Program-made: the position numbers and the translations under genes
The notes under the pieces: generated by a model
Databases searched by the model: none
What the model saw: the letters and a program-made list of their open reading frames with translations, nothing else
Told to the model about the DNA's origin: nothing
NCBI GenBank assembly: GCA_027214345.1
Contig: JAPWHR010000001.1
Location: 558,001 to 622,000 of the forward strand
Origin: Comamonadaceae bacterium G21597-S1
GTDB lineage: Bacteria > Pseudomonadota > Gammaproteobacteria > Burkholderiales > Burkholderiaceae_C
Direction of reading: 5' to 3'
Length of the DNA: 64,000 nt
Shown here: in pieces, positions 1 through 8,747 of the stretch
Numbering within the stretch: the first letter of the stretch is position 1
How the letters are laid out: the number at the start of each line of letters is the position of its first letter

Positions 1-372
1 ATCATGCGCCTGGTGCGCGCCGAGATGCTCGAGGTGCTGCGCACCGACTACATCAAGTTCGCCCGCGCCCGCGGCCTGAGCGACCGGGCCATCCACTTCG
101 GGCATGCGCTCAAGAACACGCTGGTCCCGGTGATGACGATCACCGGCCTGCAACTCGGCGGCCTGATCGCGTTCGCCATCATCACGGAGACGGTGTTCCA
201 GTGGCCCGGCATGGGCCTGCTGTTCATCCAGGCCGTGAACTTCGCCGACATCCCGGTCATGGCCGCCTACCTGTGCCTGATCTCGCTGATCTTCGTGGTC
301 ATCAACCTGGCGGTCGACCTGCTGTATTTCGCCGTCGATCCCCGGCTGCGCGTCAGCGGCAAGGGGCATTGA
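1..372 (+). CDS. ABC transporter permease, DppB/OppB type (3' end only)
   Basis: This is the C-terminal 123 residues of an inner-membrane permease for dipeptides, oligopeptides or nickel. The reading frame is open at the left edge, so the start lies outside the window. The EAA-loop pattern of DppB proteins is visible early (YIKFARARGLSDRAIHFGHALKN), here quoted only as its core ARARGLS and HALKN, followed by the conserved region GLIAFAIITETVFQWPG and a last membrane segment around VVINLAVDLLYFAVDPR. The stop lies 6 bases before the amidohydrolase, so it heads the visible part of the transporter operon. The family is clear; the substrate cannot be told from this fragment. Confidence 0.9.
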   Translation: MMRLVRAEMLEVLRTDYIKFARARGLSDRAIHFGHALKNTLVPVMTITGLQLGGLIAFAIITETVFQWPGMGLLFIQAVNFADIPVMAAYLCLISLIFVVINLAVDLLYFAVDPRLRVSGKGH

Positions 373-378
373 GCGACC

Positions 379-1620
379 ATGACGGCCCTGCATGAACCAC
401 GGCTGCGTGCCAGGGGACGCGCGTTCGCCCATATCGCCGAGTTCCATCCCGAACTCACGGCCTTGCGGCGTGACCTGCACGCGCATCCGGAGCTCGGCTT
501 CGAGGAGCGCTACACCGCGGCCCGCGTGGCCGAGTCGCTGCGCCTGTGCGGCGTCGACGAGATCCATACCGGCATCGGCAAGACCGGTGTCGTGGCCGTG
601 GTGCGGGGCCGCGGCAGCTCCAGCGGACGCATGGTCGGCCTGCGTGCGGACATGGACGCCTTGCCGCTGACCGAACACAACGACTTTCCCTGGAAGTCCG
701 CCACCGCGGGCGTGATGCACGGCTGCGGCCACGATGGCCATGTCGCGATGCTGATCGGCGCTGCGCGGTATCTGTCGGAATCGCGCCTGTTCGACGGCAC
801 CGCGGTGCTGATCTTCCAACCGGGCGAAGAGGGTTACGCCGGTGCCCGCGTGATGATCGAAGACGGCTTGTTCGAGCGTTTTCCGGTCGACAGTGTCTAC
901 GCCATGCACAACCAGCCGCTGATGCGCCCGGGCACGATCGGGGTGAACCCGGGCCCGGTCATGGCGGCGGCGGACCGGGTCACGATCGAGGTCACCGGAC
1001 GTGGCGGCCACGGCGCGCACGCCTATGCGACGGTCGACCCGGTGCTGGTGGCGGCGCACATCATCACCGCGGTGCAGAGCATCGTCTCGCGCAACGTGCG
1101 GGCCATGGACTCCGCGGTGATCAGCCTGTGTGCGATGCAGGCCGGCGATCTGGCCGGTTTCAGCGTGGTGCCCGAGTCCGCGACGCTGGTGGGCACCGTG
1201 CGCGCCTTCCGTCCGGCGGTGCAGGACATGGTCGAACGCCGGCTGACCGAGTTGTGCGGCGCCGTGGCCATGGGTTTCGGCGCCAGTGCGACGGTGCGAT
1301 ACGAACGCCTGTACCCGGCCACGGTCAACAGCGAGGCCGAGGCCGGCATCGCCGCGGACGTGGCGGCCAGCCTGGTGGGCCGCGAACATGTGCTGCGCGA
1401 CCTCGAGCCCAGCATGGGTGCGGAAGACTTTGCGTTCATGCTGCAGGCCAAGCCCGGCGCCTACCTGCGGGTGGGGCAGGGCGCGGAGAACGGGGTGGGG
1501 AGCTGCACCCTGCACAACAGCCGTTATGACTTCAACGACGACATTCTTCCGCTCGGCGCCGCGCTGCACGCCGGTTTGGTGGAGCACCTGATGCCCTTGT
1601 CCACGCAGGAATCCCGATGA
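379..1620 (+). CDS. M20 family metal-dependent amidohydrolase (hippurate hydrolase-like)
   Basis: A 413-residue cytoplasmic zinc or manganese hydrolase of the M20D group, which cleaves N-acyl amino acids, hippurate-like amides or short peptides. The metal-binding motif HGCGHDGH lies near residue 114, GEEG near residue 150, and the closing MGAEDFAFM near residue 350. Length is normal for the family (about 390-420). It sits between the DppB- and DppC-type permease genes and overlaps the latter by four bases (ATGA), so it is translated with the transporter. This suggests that the imported peptide or acyl amino acid is hydrolysed at once. The natural substrate is not predictable. Confidence 0.9.
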   Translation: MTALHEPRLRARGRAFAHIAEFHPELTALRRDLHAHPELGFEERYTAARVAESLRLCGVDEIHTGIGKTGVVAVVRGRGSSSGRMVGLRADMDALPLTEHNDFPWKSATAGVMHGCGHDGHVAMLIGAARYLSESRLFDGTAVLIFQPGEEGYAGARVMIEDGLFERFPVDSVYAMHNQPLMRPGTIGVNPGPVMAAADRVTIEVTGRGGHGAHAYATVDPVLVAAHIITAVQSIVSRNVRAMDSAVISLCAMQAGDLAGFSVVPESATLVGTVRAFRPAVQDMVERRLTELCGAVAMGFGASATVRYERLYPATVNSEAEAGIAADVAASLVGREHVLRDLEPSMGAEDFAFMLQAKPGAYLRVGQGAENGVGSCTLHNSRYDFNDDILPLGAALHAGLVEHLMPLSTQESR

Positions 1621-2525
1621 GCCGCATGCAACGGATCTGGAACAGCGACGTCGGCTACAGCTTTCGCACGTCGCCGGTGGCCATCGGCGCCACGCTGGTC
1701 GCGCTGGTCTGCGTGTTCTGCGCAGTGTTCGCCGGCTGGGTGGCGCCGCACAACCCGTTCGACCTGGCCACGCTGGATCTGGCCAATGCACGGCTGCCGC
1801 CGGCCTGGACGAGCGAGGGCAGCGCGAACTTCGTGCTCGGCACCGACGACCAGGGGCGCGACATCCTGTCGGCGCTGATGTACGGCGCGCGCATCTCGCT
1901 GGCGGTCGGATTCGCGTCGGTGATCCTGTCGGTTGTCATCGGCGTCGTGCTGGGCCTGCTGGCCGGTTTCCTGGGCGGCTGGGTCGACGCGGCGCTGATG
2001 CGGCTGTGCGACGTCATGTTGTCGTTCCCGGCCATCCTGGTGGCGCTGCTGATCGCCGGTGTCGGCCGCGCGGTGTTCCCGAATGCTCCCGACAACCTCG
2101 CGCTGGGCGTGCTGATCGTGTCGATCACGCTGACCGGCTGGGTGCAATACGCGCGCACGGTCCGCGGCTCGACCATGGTCGAGCGCAACAAGGAATACGT
2201 GCAGGCCGCCCGCGTGACCGGCGTGTCCTCGCTGCGCATCATGCGCCGGCACGTGCTGCCCAATGTGCTGGGCCCGGTGCTGGTGCTGGCGACGATCCAG
2301 GTCGCCACGGCCATCATCACCGAGGCGACGCTGTCGTTCCTGGGCGTGGGCGCGCCACCGACCTCGCCGTCGTTGGGCACCCTGATCCGGATCGGCAACG
2401 ACTACCTGTTTTCGGGCGAGTGGTGGATCACGATCTTCCCCGGCCTGATGCTGATCATCATCGCGTTGTCGGTCAATCTGCTGGGCGATTGGCTGCGCGA
2501 CGCGCTCAATCCGCGGCTGCGTTAA
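1617..2525 (+). CDS. ABC transporter permease, DppC/OppC type
   Basis: A 302-residue inner-membrane permease, the partner of the truncated permease at the left edge. It has the N-terminal OppC_N segment with a membrane helix around residues 20-42. The binding-protein-dependent transport domain follows with about five further helices, and the EAA-loop region is near residues 190-215 (KEYVQAARVTGVS). The ATG lies within the ATGA overlap with the amidohydrolase stop, so translation is coupled. With the two ATPases downstream it completes a DppBCDF-like importer; the periplasmic receptor gene must lie to the left of the window. Confidence 0.93.
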   Translation: MSRMQRIWNSDVGYSFRTSPVAIGATLVALVCVFCAVFAGWVAPHNPFDLATLDLANARLPPAWTSEGSANFVLGTDDQGRDILSALMYGARISLAVGFASVILSVVIGVVLGLLAGFLGGWVDAALMRLCDVMLSFPAILVALLIAGVGRAVFPNAPDNLALGVLIVSITLTGWVQYARTVRGSTMVERNKEYVQAARVTGVSSLRIMRRHVLPNVLGPVLVLATIQVATAIITEATLSFLGVGAPPTSPSLGTLIRIGNDYLFSGEWWITIFPGLMLIIIALSVNLLGDWLRDALNPRLR

Positions 2526-2537
2526 CGAGCCCCATCC

Positions 2538-3509
2538 ATGTCACTGCTTCAAGTCAAGGATCTGGTCGTCGAGTTCCCGACGCGCAAGGGCACCTTGCGC
2601 GCGCTGGACAAGATCTCGTTCGATATCGCGCCGGGCGAGGTGCTGGGCGTGGTCGGCGAATCGGGCGCCGGCAAGTCGCTGACGGGTGCCGCCATCATCG
2701 GCCTGCTCGAGCCGCCCGGCCGCATTGCCGGCGGCGAGATCGTGCTCGAGGGCCAGCGCATCGACAACCTGGGCCACGAGCAGATGCGCCATATCCGCGG
2801 CCGGCGCATCGGCGCGATCTTTCAGGACCCGCTGACCTCGCTCAATCCGCTGTATTCCATCGGGCGCCAGCTGGTCGAGACCATCCGCACCCACCTGCCG
2901 ATGAGCGAGGCCGATGCGCGCGCCCGTGCCATCCGCCTGCTGCAGGACACTGGCATTCCCGCGGCCGAGCAACGTATCGACCACTACCCGCACCAGTTTT
3001 CCGGCGGCATGCGCCAGCGGGTGGTGATCGCGCTGGCGCTGGCAGCCGAGCCCAAGCTCATCGTCGCCGATGAACCCACCACCGCACTCGACGTGTCCAT
3101 CCAGGCGCAGATCATTGCGCTGCTCAAGACGGTGTGCAAGGAGCACGGCGCGGCGGTGATGCTGATCACGCACGACATGGGCGTGATCGCCGAGACCTGC
3201 GACCGGGTCGCGGTGATGTATGCCGGGCGCATCGCCGAGATCGGGCCGGTGCACGAGGTCATCAACCATCCGGCGCATCCCTACAGTGCCGGGCTGATGG
3301 CGGCCATTCCCGACATCACGATGGATCGCGAGAACCTGCACCAGATCGACGGAGCCATGCCGCGGCTCAACGCGATTCCCGCGGGCTGTGCTTTCAACCC
3401 CCGCTGCGAGCGGTCGATGGAGCGCTGCGGCCGCGAGCGCCCCGAACTGATGGCCGCCGGGCCGACCCGCGCAGCCTGCTGGCTGCATGCCGTCGACGCG
3501 GCCGGCTGA
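2538..3509 (+). CDS. ABC transporter ATP-binding protein, OppD/DppD type
   Basis: A 323-residue ATPase of a peptide importer. The Walker A motif GESGAGKS is at residues 40-47, the signature FSGGMRQRV near residue 154, Walker [13 protein letters not shown] near 173, and the switch histidine in ITHD. The C-terminal extension carries the cysteine pattern [14 protein letters not shown]. OppD and OppF family members share this pattern, which can hold an iron-sulphur cluster. It lies 12 bases downstream of the permease and 12 bases upstream of the second ATPase, within one operon. Confidence 0.94.
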   Translation: MSLLQVKDLVVEFPTRKGTLRALDKISFDIAPGEVLGVVGESGAGKSLTGAAIIGLLEPPGRIAGGEIVLEGQRIDNLGHEQMRHIRGRRIGAIFQDPLTSLNPLYSIGRQLVETIRTHLPMSEADARARAIRLLQDTGIPAAEQRIDHYPHQFSGGMRQRVVIALALAAEPKLIVADEPTTALDVSIQAQIIALLKTVCKEHGAAVMLITHDMGVIAETCDRVAVMYAGRIAEIGPVHEVINHPAHPYSAGLMAAIPDITMDRENLHQIDGAMPRLNAIPAGCAFNPRCERSMERCGRERPELMAAGPTRAACWLHAVDAAG

Positions 3510-3521
3510 TACGGAAGCAAC

Positions 3522-4517
3522 ATGTCCAAGGCACTGGTTCAAGCCGACGATCTGGCGATGAGTTTCGATGTGTCGGCCCCGTGGCTGAACCGCATGATCG
3601 AGCGCACGCCGCGCCTGTTGCTGCATGCGGTCGACGGCGTGAGTTTCACGATCGAAAAAGGCAAGACGCTGGCGCTGGTCGGCGAGTCGGGTTGCGGCAA
3701 GAGCACGGTTGCGAGGTTGCTGGTCGGCCTGTACGAGCCGACCCGGGGTGGATTCCATTTCGACGGCGCCGATGCCCATGCGACCTATGCCAGTGCTGCG
3801 GGCCTGCAGTTGCGCCGGCGTATCCAGATGATCTTCCAGGATCCGTATGCGAGCCTGAATCCGCGCTGGATCGTCGAGGACATCATCGGCGAGCCGCTGA
3901 CCGAACACGGCCTGATCACGGACAGGAATGCCTTGCGTGCCCGTGTCGAGGAACTGCTGGAGTCGGTCGGCCTGGCGGCGCAGGATCGCACCAAGTATCC
4001 GCACCAGTTCTCCGGCGGGCAGCGCCAGCGCATCTCGATCGCGCGGGCATTGGCGACGCAACCCGACTTTCTGGTCTGCGACGAGCCGACGTCGGCGCTG
4101 GACGTCAGCGTGCAGGCGCAGGTGCTCAACATCATGAAGGACCTGCAGCGCCGGCTCGGGCTGACTTACCTGTTCATCTCGCACAACCTGGCGGTGGTGC
4201 GCCATGTCAGCGACCAGGTCGGCGTGATGTACCTGGGCCGGTTGGTGGAACTGGCGGACAAGCAGGAGCTGTTCGCCAATCCGCGCCATCCCTATACCCG
4301 GATGTTGCTCGATGCAATCCCGAAGATGCACGACACTGGTCGCGCGCGCACGCCGGTCCAGGGCGAAGTGCCCAACCCGCTGAGTCCCCCCAGTGGCTGC
4401 GCCTTCCACCCACGTTGCCCGCACGCCAATACGCGTTGCCACACCGAGCGTCCGCAGATGCGCGAAATTGCCGGGATCCGGATTGCCTGCCATGCGGTGG
4501 AGGAAAAGCGGATCTGA
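3522..4517 (+). CDS. ABC transporter ATP-binding protein, OppF/DppF type
   Basis: A 331-residue second ATPase of the peptide importer. Walker [10 protein letters not shown] is near residues 58-66, the signature FSGGQRQRI near 162, Walker [13 protein letters not shown] near 183, and the H-loop in ISHN. The C-terminal cysteine-rich tail ([15 protein letters not shown]) matches the OppF group. It is the last gene of the operon. Downstream lies a roughly 700-base non-coding repeat region with no obvious T-rich terminator, so where transcription ends is not clear. Confidence 0.94.
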   Translation: MSKALVQADDLAMSFDVSAPWLNRMIERTPRLLLHAVDGVSFTIEKGKTLALVGESGCGKSTVARLLVGLYEPTRGGFHFDGADAHATYASAAGLQLRRRIQMIFQDPYASLNPRWIVEDIIGEPLTEHGLITDRNALRARVEELLESVGLAAQDRTKYPHQFSGGQRQRISIARALATQPDFLVCDEPTSALDVSVQAQVLNIMKDLQRRLGLTYLFISHNLAVVRHVSDQVGVMYLGRLVELADKQELFANPRHPYTRMLLDAIPKMHDTGRARTPVQGEVPNPLSPPSGCAFHPRCPHANTRCHTERPQMREIAGIRIACHAVEEKRI

Positions 4518-4556
4518 ACGGGGCCGTCCAGTCTTGGCTGGGTTCCCGTGTGCGCG

Positions 4557-5125
4557 GGCTGCGAAGGCCCGCGGGGGCCAACGCACAGCGCTTCACTGTG
4601 GCGGTCGGGCGCTGAACGCGCCGACTGCCCTGCGGTGCTCGGTCTTGCGCCTGCATCGCGCAACTCACTGCGCGCCCTGCGGGCGCTCCGTTCAGACAGG
4701 CGCGATGAGAACGATGACGAACGCGCTTCGCGCGAGGCGCAAGACCTGCGCTCCTCGGCGCCACAGAGGCGCGCTGTGCGTTGGCCCCCGCGGGCCTTCG
4801 CAGCCAGTCCGGTGGTTGGCGATGCGCCCCAATGGGCTGTTGGTTCTTGGAGTTCAGTTCCGGCGTCACGCGCACTACTGTCCCAGCGTCACGGCAGGCC
4901 TGATCCGGCGCGGGCGACTTGTGGGGCGCCGAGGAGCGCAGCGGGTGGGGCGGCGCGCGCAGCGCGCTTCGTGATCATTCTCATCGCGCCTGTCTGAACG
5001 GAGAGAGCGAAGCGAACGCAGTGAGTTGCGCGATGCGCCCCACCCGCGAGCACCGCAGGGCAGTCGGCGCGTTCAGCGCCCGACCGCCCTACCAGGAGCC
5101 CGTGCCGGATCAGGCCTGCCGTGAC
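4557..5125. repeat. Composite of nested long inverted repeats in a non-coding gap
   Basis: The gap 4518-5214 holds no gene that I can support. It is built of inverted copies of the same modules. 4557-4591 is the exact reverse complement of 4771-4805 (35 bases) and 4600-4641 that of 5047-5088 (42 bases). 4653-4672 pairs exactly with 5017-5036, 4686-4711 with 4978-5003 except for short differences nearby, and 4888-4909 with 5104-5125 (22 bases). The 4600/5047, 4653/5017 and 4686/4978 pairs are nested in order, forming one long imperfect palindrome with a loop of about 260 bases. It looks like multiple insertion of a small high-GC intergenic repeat. Confidence 0.85.
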
Positions 5126-5214
5126 GCGTGCGAGCACCACGACCGGAGGAGGGTTGCCACAGCGCGTGGACGCATACGCACGGCGACGCCGACGACCCGT
5201 CTGCCGAAGGGAGG

Positions 5215-6063
5215 CTAGGTATACCGCTTGCTCCGCAGGTTCTGCTTCATCTCCCGCAACCGCGGCTGCACCACGTCGCCGCCGAGGCGCAGCGCCATGC
5301 AGGTGGCCAGGATGTCGATGATCAGCAGGTGCAGCAGCCGCGACACCATCGGGCTGTAGTTGTCGAAACCCTCCGGATGGTCGGCCGAGAGGTGGATGTC
5401 GCCGGCGCTGGCCAGGGGCGAGCCGGTGGCCGTGATGACGATGGTGGTGGCGCCGTTGCGCCGGGCGATGCCGCAGGCGTCCATCAGGTCGCGCGTGCGA
5501 CCGGAATTGGAGATGATGACCACGCAGTCGCCGGGCCCGAGCATGGATGCGCTCATGACCTGCATGTGGCCGTCGCTGTATGCGATGGTGTTGACGCCCA
5601 GCCGGAAGAACTTGTGCTGCGCGTCCTGGGCGACGACACCGGAATTGCCGACGCCGAAAAACTCCAGCCGCTTGCCGCTGCGCAAGGTGTCCACCAGCGC
5701 CTGGCAGGCCTTTTCGATCGCGCCGGTGCTGGCGTCGTTGCGGTATTTCAGGAAGGCGGCCACCGTGTTGTCGATCACCTTGACCATGATGTCGCCGGTC
5801 TTGTCATCCGCGTCGACGCTGCGGTGGATGAAGGGCACTCCTTCGCTGACGCTGCCCACGAGCTTGCGCTTGAAATCGGCCAGTCCGTCGTAGCCGACAC
5901 TGCGGCAGAACCGCACCACCGTGGGTTTGCTCACATGTGCGCGGTCCGCCAGTTCGGCCACCGGCAGGCTCGCGAAGGCGCGGGGATTGGCCAGCACCAG
6001 CTTGGCCACCCGTTGCTCAGCGGGCGCCAGGGACGGCAGCGAGGCCTTGATGCGTTCGAGCAT
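5215..6063 (-). CDS. hexR: RpiR-family transcriptional regulator HexR
   Basis: A 282-residue regulator of central carbon metabolism. The N-terminal HTH of the RpiR family covers about residues 1-77 (HVSKPTVVRFCRSVGYDG is the recognition-helix region). A SIS sugar-phosphate-binding domain covers about 120-255 (FFGVGNSGVVAQDA; ISNSGRTRDLMDA). HexR proteins are relieved from DNA by 2-keto-3-deoxy-6-phosphogluconate in the Entner-Doudoroff pathway. The gene follows zwf on the same strand after a 143-base gap. That gap holds a possible hairpin: CCCGCCC at 6117-6123 pairs with GGGCGGG at 6151-6157. Proximity to zwf, tal and pgi supports the assignment over other RpiR members. Confidence 0.88.
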   Translation of the reverse strand: MLERIKASLPSLAPAEQRVAKLVLANPRAFASLPVAELADRAHVSKPTVVRFCRSVGYDGLADFKRKLVGSVSEGVPFIHRSVDADDKTGDIMVKVIDNTVAAFLKYRNDASTGAIEKACQALVDTLRSGKRLEFFGVGNSGVVAQDAQHKFFRLGVNTIAYSDGHMQVMSASMLGPGDCVVIISNSGRTRDLMDACGIARRNGATTIVITATGSPLASAGDIHLSADHPEGFDNYSPMVSRLLHLLIIDILATCMALRLGGDVVQPRLREMKQNLRSKRYT

Positions 6064-6206
6064 GGTGTTCCCTCATCAGGCAGTGGGCGGTGGAAAGGAG
6101 CGACCGTCGCGCAGGTCCCGCCCGGACACACAAGGCGTGTCACCGACGAAGGGCGGGGGACAACAGGACGCAAGCATGGCAAGTCGCCCGGTTGGTCCCG
6201 CCAGCA

Positions 6207-7661
6207 TCACGACTCCTCGCTCCAGCAGAAGCCGTCGCGCGCGATCATGGCGCTCGATGCGCTCGGGCCCCAGGTGCCGCTGGCATACAGGCGCGGACCC
6301 TGGCTGTCGTCCTGCCAGGCCTGCATGATGGGTTCGACCCAGCGCCAGGCTTCCTCCTGCTCGTCGCTGCGCACGAACAGGTTCAGCCGGCCGTCCAGCA
6401 CGTCGAGCAGCAGGCGCTCGTAGGCTCCCACGCGCTGGGCGCCGAAACGCATGTCGAAATCGAGGTCGAGTTGCACCGGAGCCAGCGCCTGGGGCTTGCC
6501 GCGGTTGTCGCGGCCTTGCGCCAGCAGGTGCAGTTCCAGCCCGTCGCGCGGCTGCAGGTTGATGACCAGCCGGTTGGCCTTGCCGATGTCGGAGTCGAAG
6601 ATCGCGTGCGGCGTGGGACGGAAATTGACCACGATATGCGCGTCGCGGTCGCCCAACCGCTTGCCGGTGCGAATATAGAACGGCACGCCGGCCCAGCGCC
6701 AGTTCAGGATCTCGGTGCGCAGCGCGACGAAGGTCTCGGTGTGGCTGTCGGGGTCGACACCTTCCTCGGCGCGGTAACCCGGCACGGCCGTTCCATCGAT
6801 CTTGCCCGGGCCGTACTGGCCGCGGATCACGTCGCTGACCAGCGTGGCCGGTGTCCATGGCCGCAGCGAGCGCAGCACCTTGAGTTTTTCGTCGCGAATC
6901 GCGTCGGCATGGGAGTTGATCGGCGGCTCCATGCCGAGCGCGCACAACAATTGCAGGGCGTGGTTCTGCACCATGTCGCGCAAGGCGCCGGTGGTGTCGT
7001 AGAACGCGCCGCGTTTTTCCACGCCCAATTCCTCGGCGATCGTGATCTGGATGTTGGCGATGTGTTCGCGCCGCCACAAGGGCTCGAACAAGGCATTGCC
7101 GAAACGCAGCGCGAACAGGTTCTGCACCGCCGGCTTGCCCAGGTAATGGTCGATGCGGAACACCTGGCGCTCGCTGAAGATGCCGCAGACGGTCTGGTTG
7201 ATCGCCCGGTTGGAGGCCAGGTCATGGCCCAGTGGTTTTTCCAGCACGATGCGGGTATTGGCGGTGTTCAGGCCGACCGCGGCGAGTTGCTCGCACACGG
7301 TGGTGAACAGCGCCGGCGCCGTTGCCAGGTACATGACCACGGTGTCGGCGTTGCGATCGCGCAGGATCTGCGCCAGCCGCGGGTAGTCCTGTTCACCGGA
7401 CAGGTCCATGCGCTGGAAATGCAGCAGGGCGGCAAACCGGGCAAACTCGTCCTCGGTCGGACGCTTGTCCAATTCCACATTCTCGAAGCGCGACTGGATC
7501 AGGGCGCGGTATTCGTCGTCGGAGTGATCGTCGCGGCCGACCCCGATGATGCGCCCGCCTTCGGGCAGGCTGCCATGGCGGAAGGCCTGGAACAAGGCGG
7601 GCATCAGCTTGCGCCAGGCGAGGTCGCCGGTGCCGCCGAACAGGACGAGATCGAAGGACAT
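6207..7661 (-). CDS. zwf: Glucose-6-phosphate 1-dehydrogenase
   Basis: A 484-residue cytoplasmic enzyme oxidising glucose 6-phosphate to 6-phosphogluconolactone with NADP (or NAD), the entry to the pentose phosphate and Entner-Doudoroff routes. The coenzyme motif GGTGDLAWRKL is at residues 9-19, the active-site signature RIDHYLGK near residue 166, and EKPLGHD near 147. Length fits the family (about 480-490). It is divergent from tal, with a 112-base intergenic region holding a candidate HexR operator, and is followed by hexR. No strong ribosome binding site precedes the ATG at 7661, but the family N-terminus fits this start. Confidence 0.96.
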   Translation of the reverse strand: MSFDLVLFGGTGDLAWRKLMPALFQAFRHGSLPEGGRIIGVGRDDHSDDEYRALIQSRFENVELDKRPTEDEFARFAALLHFQRMDLSGEQDYPRLAQILRDRNADTVVMYLATAPALFTTVCEQLAAVGLNTANTRIVLEKPLGHDLASNRAINQTVCGIFSERQVFRIDHYLGKPAVQNLFALRFGNALFEPLWRREHIANIQITIAEELGVEKRGAFYDTTGALRDMVQNHALQLLCALGMEPPINSHADAIRDEKLKVLRSLRPWTPATLVSDVIRGQYGPGKIDGTAVPGYRAEEGVDPDSHTETFVALRTEILNWRWAGVPFYIRTGKRLGDRDAHIVVNFRPTPHAIFDSDIGKANRLVINLQPRDGLELHLLAQGRDNRGKPQALAPVQLDLDFDMRFGAQRVGAYERLLLDVLDGRLNLFVRSDEQEEAWRWVEPIMQAWQDDSQGPRLYASGTWGPSASSAMIARDGFCWSEES

Positions 7662-7668
7662 GTTCTGG

Positions 7669-7699
7669 AGTTACAAAAATGGGTGGTGGTAATGTAACT
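7669..7699. promoter_or_regulatory. Inverted repeat in the zwf-tal intergenic region, candidate HexR operator
   Basis: AGTTACA at 7669-7675 is the perfect inverted partner of TGTAACT at 7693-7699, with 17 bases between. The right arm also starts TGTAACTTTGTTTCA (7693-7707), which resembles the TGTAAT-W3-ATTACA HexR motif described in proteobacteria. It lies between divergent zwf and tal, where HexR would be expected to act. The binding assignment is inference. Confidence 0.45.
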
Positions 7700-7773
7700 T
7701 TGTTTCATCGATAATTCAAGCCAGCCCCGTGGACATGTCGCCCACGCAACAGATTCCTGCATTTGGAGCCCCC

Positions 7774-8721
7774 ATGAACCAACTCGATGCCCTCAAGCAA
7801 TTCACCACCGTGGTCGCCGACACCGGTGACTTCAAGCAACTGGCCCAGTTCAAGCCGCAGGACGCAACCACCAATCCCTCGCTGATCCTCAAGGCGGTCG
7901 GCATGCCGGACTACCGGCACCTGTTGCAGGAGGTGGTGGACCGGCATCGCGGCGAGACGTTGGACAACATCATGGATCGCCTGCTGGTGCGTTTCGGCTG
8001 CGAGATCCTGTCGGTGGTGCCGGGCCGGGTGTCGACCGAAGTCGATGCCCGCCTGAGTTTCGACACCAACGCCACGTTCACTCGCGCACAACACATCATC
8101 GACCTGTACCAGGGCGAAGGCATCCACGTGGACCGGGTGCTGATCAAGGTCGCGGCCACCTGGGAGGGTATCCAGGCGGCGGCCAAGCTCGAGCAAAAGG
8201 GTATCCATACCAACCTGACATTGCTGTTCGCGTTTTGCCAGGCGGTGGCCTGTGGCCAGGCCAAGGTGAAACTGATCTCGCCCTTCGTCGGGCGCATCTA
8301 CGACTGGTACAAGAAGTCGGCCGGCACCGCTTGGGACGAAGCCGCCCATGCCGGCGCCAACGATCCCGGCGTGCAGTCGGTGCGCGCGATCTACAACCAC
8401 TACAAGAAGTTCGGCATCCAGACCGAGATCATGGGTGCGAGTTTTCGCAACGTCGGCCAGATCCAGGCGCTGGCCGGTTGCGACCTGCTGACCATCAGCC
8501 CCGACCTGCTGGCCACGCTGGCCCAGTCGGACGCCGCCTTGCCGAGGGTGCTCGACGCTGCCGCGGCCCAGCAACTCGACCTGCCGCCGGTGCAGCATGA
8601 CGAAGCCAGCTTCCGGTTCGCGCTCAATGAAGACGCGATGGCCACCGAGAAGCTGGCCGAGGGGATCCGGGCCTTCTGTGCCGATGCGGTCAAGCTCGAG
8701 AAACTGCTGCTCGCGGCGTGA
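7774..8721 (+). CDS. tal: Transaldolase
   Basis: A 315-residue transaldolase of the TalB type, transferring a dihydroxyacetone unit between sugar phosphates in the non-oxidative pentose phosphate pathway. The N-terminal signature TTVVADTGD and the [10 protein letters not shown] motif (near residues 30-39) are clear. The Schiff-base lysine lies in [10 protein letters not shown] near residue 128. I place the start at the ATG at 7774, with GGAG eight bases upstream; an in-frame ATG at 7729 would add 15 residues that the family lacks. It leads a tal-pgi unit divergent from zwf. Confidence 0.95.
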   Translation: MNQLDALKQFTTVVADTGDFKQLAQFKPQDATTNPSLILKAVGMPDYRHLLQEVVDRHRGETLDNIMDRLLVRFGCEILSVVPGRVSTEVDARLSFDTNATFTRAQHIIDLYQGEGIHVDRVLIKVAATWEGIQAAAKLEQKGIHTNLTLLFAFCQAVACGQAKVKLISPFVGRIYDWYKKSAGTAWDEAAHAGANDPGVQSVRAIYNHYKKFGIQTEIMGASFRNVGQIQALAGCDLLTISPDLLATLAQSDAALPRVLDAAAAQQLDLPPVQHDEASFRFALNEDAMATEKLAEGIRAFCADAVKLEKLLLAA

Positions 8722-8747
8722 GTGGCGCATCCGTGGAGAAGAACCCG

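Noticed and set aside
2541..4586. 681-codon open frame opposite the two peptide-transporter ATPases
   Set aside because: Antisense to two genes with complete Walker motifs; no recognisable protein features of its own.
4548..5218. Short open frames in the repeat block
   Set aside because: They run through inverted repeats on both strands, with Arg-rich products and no ribosome binding sites or family features.
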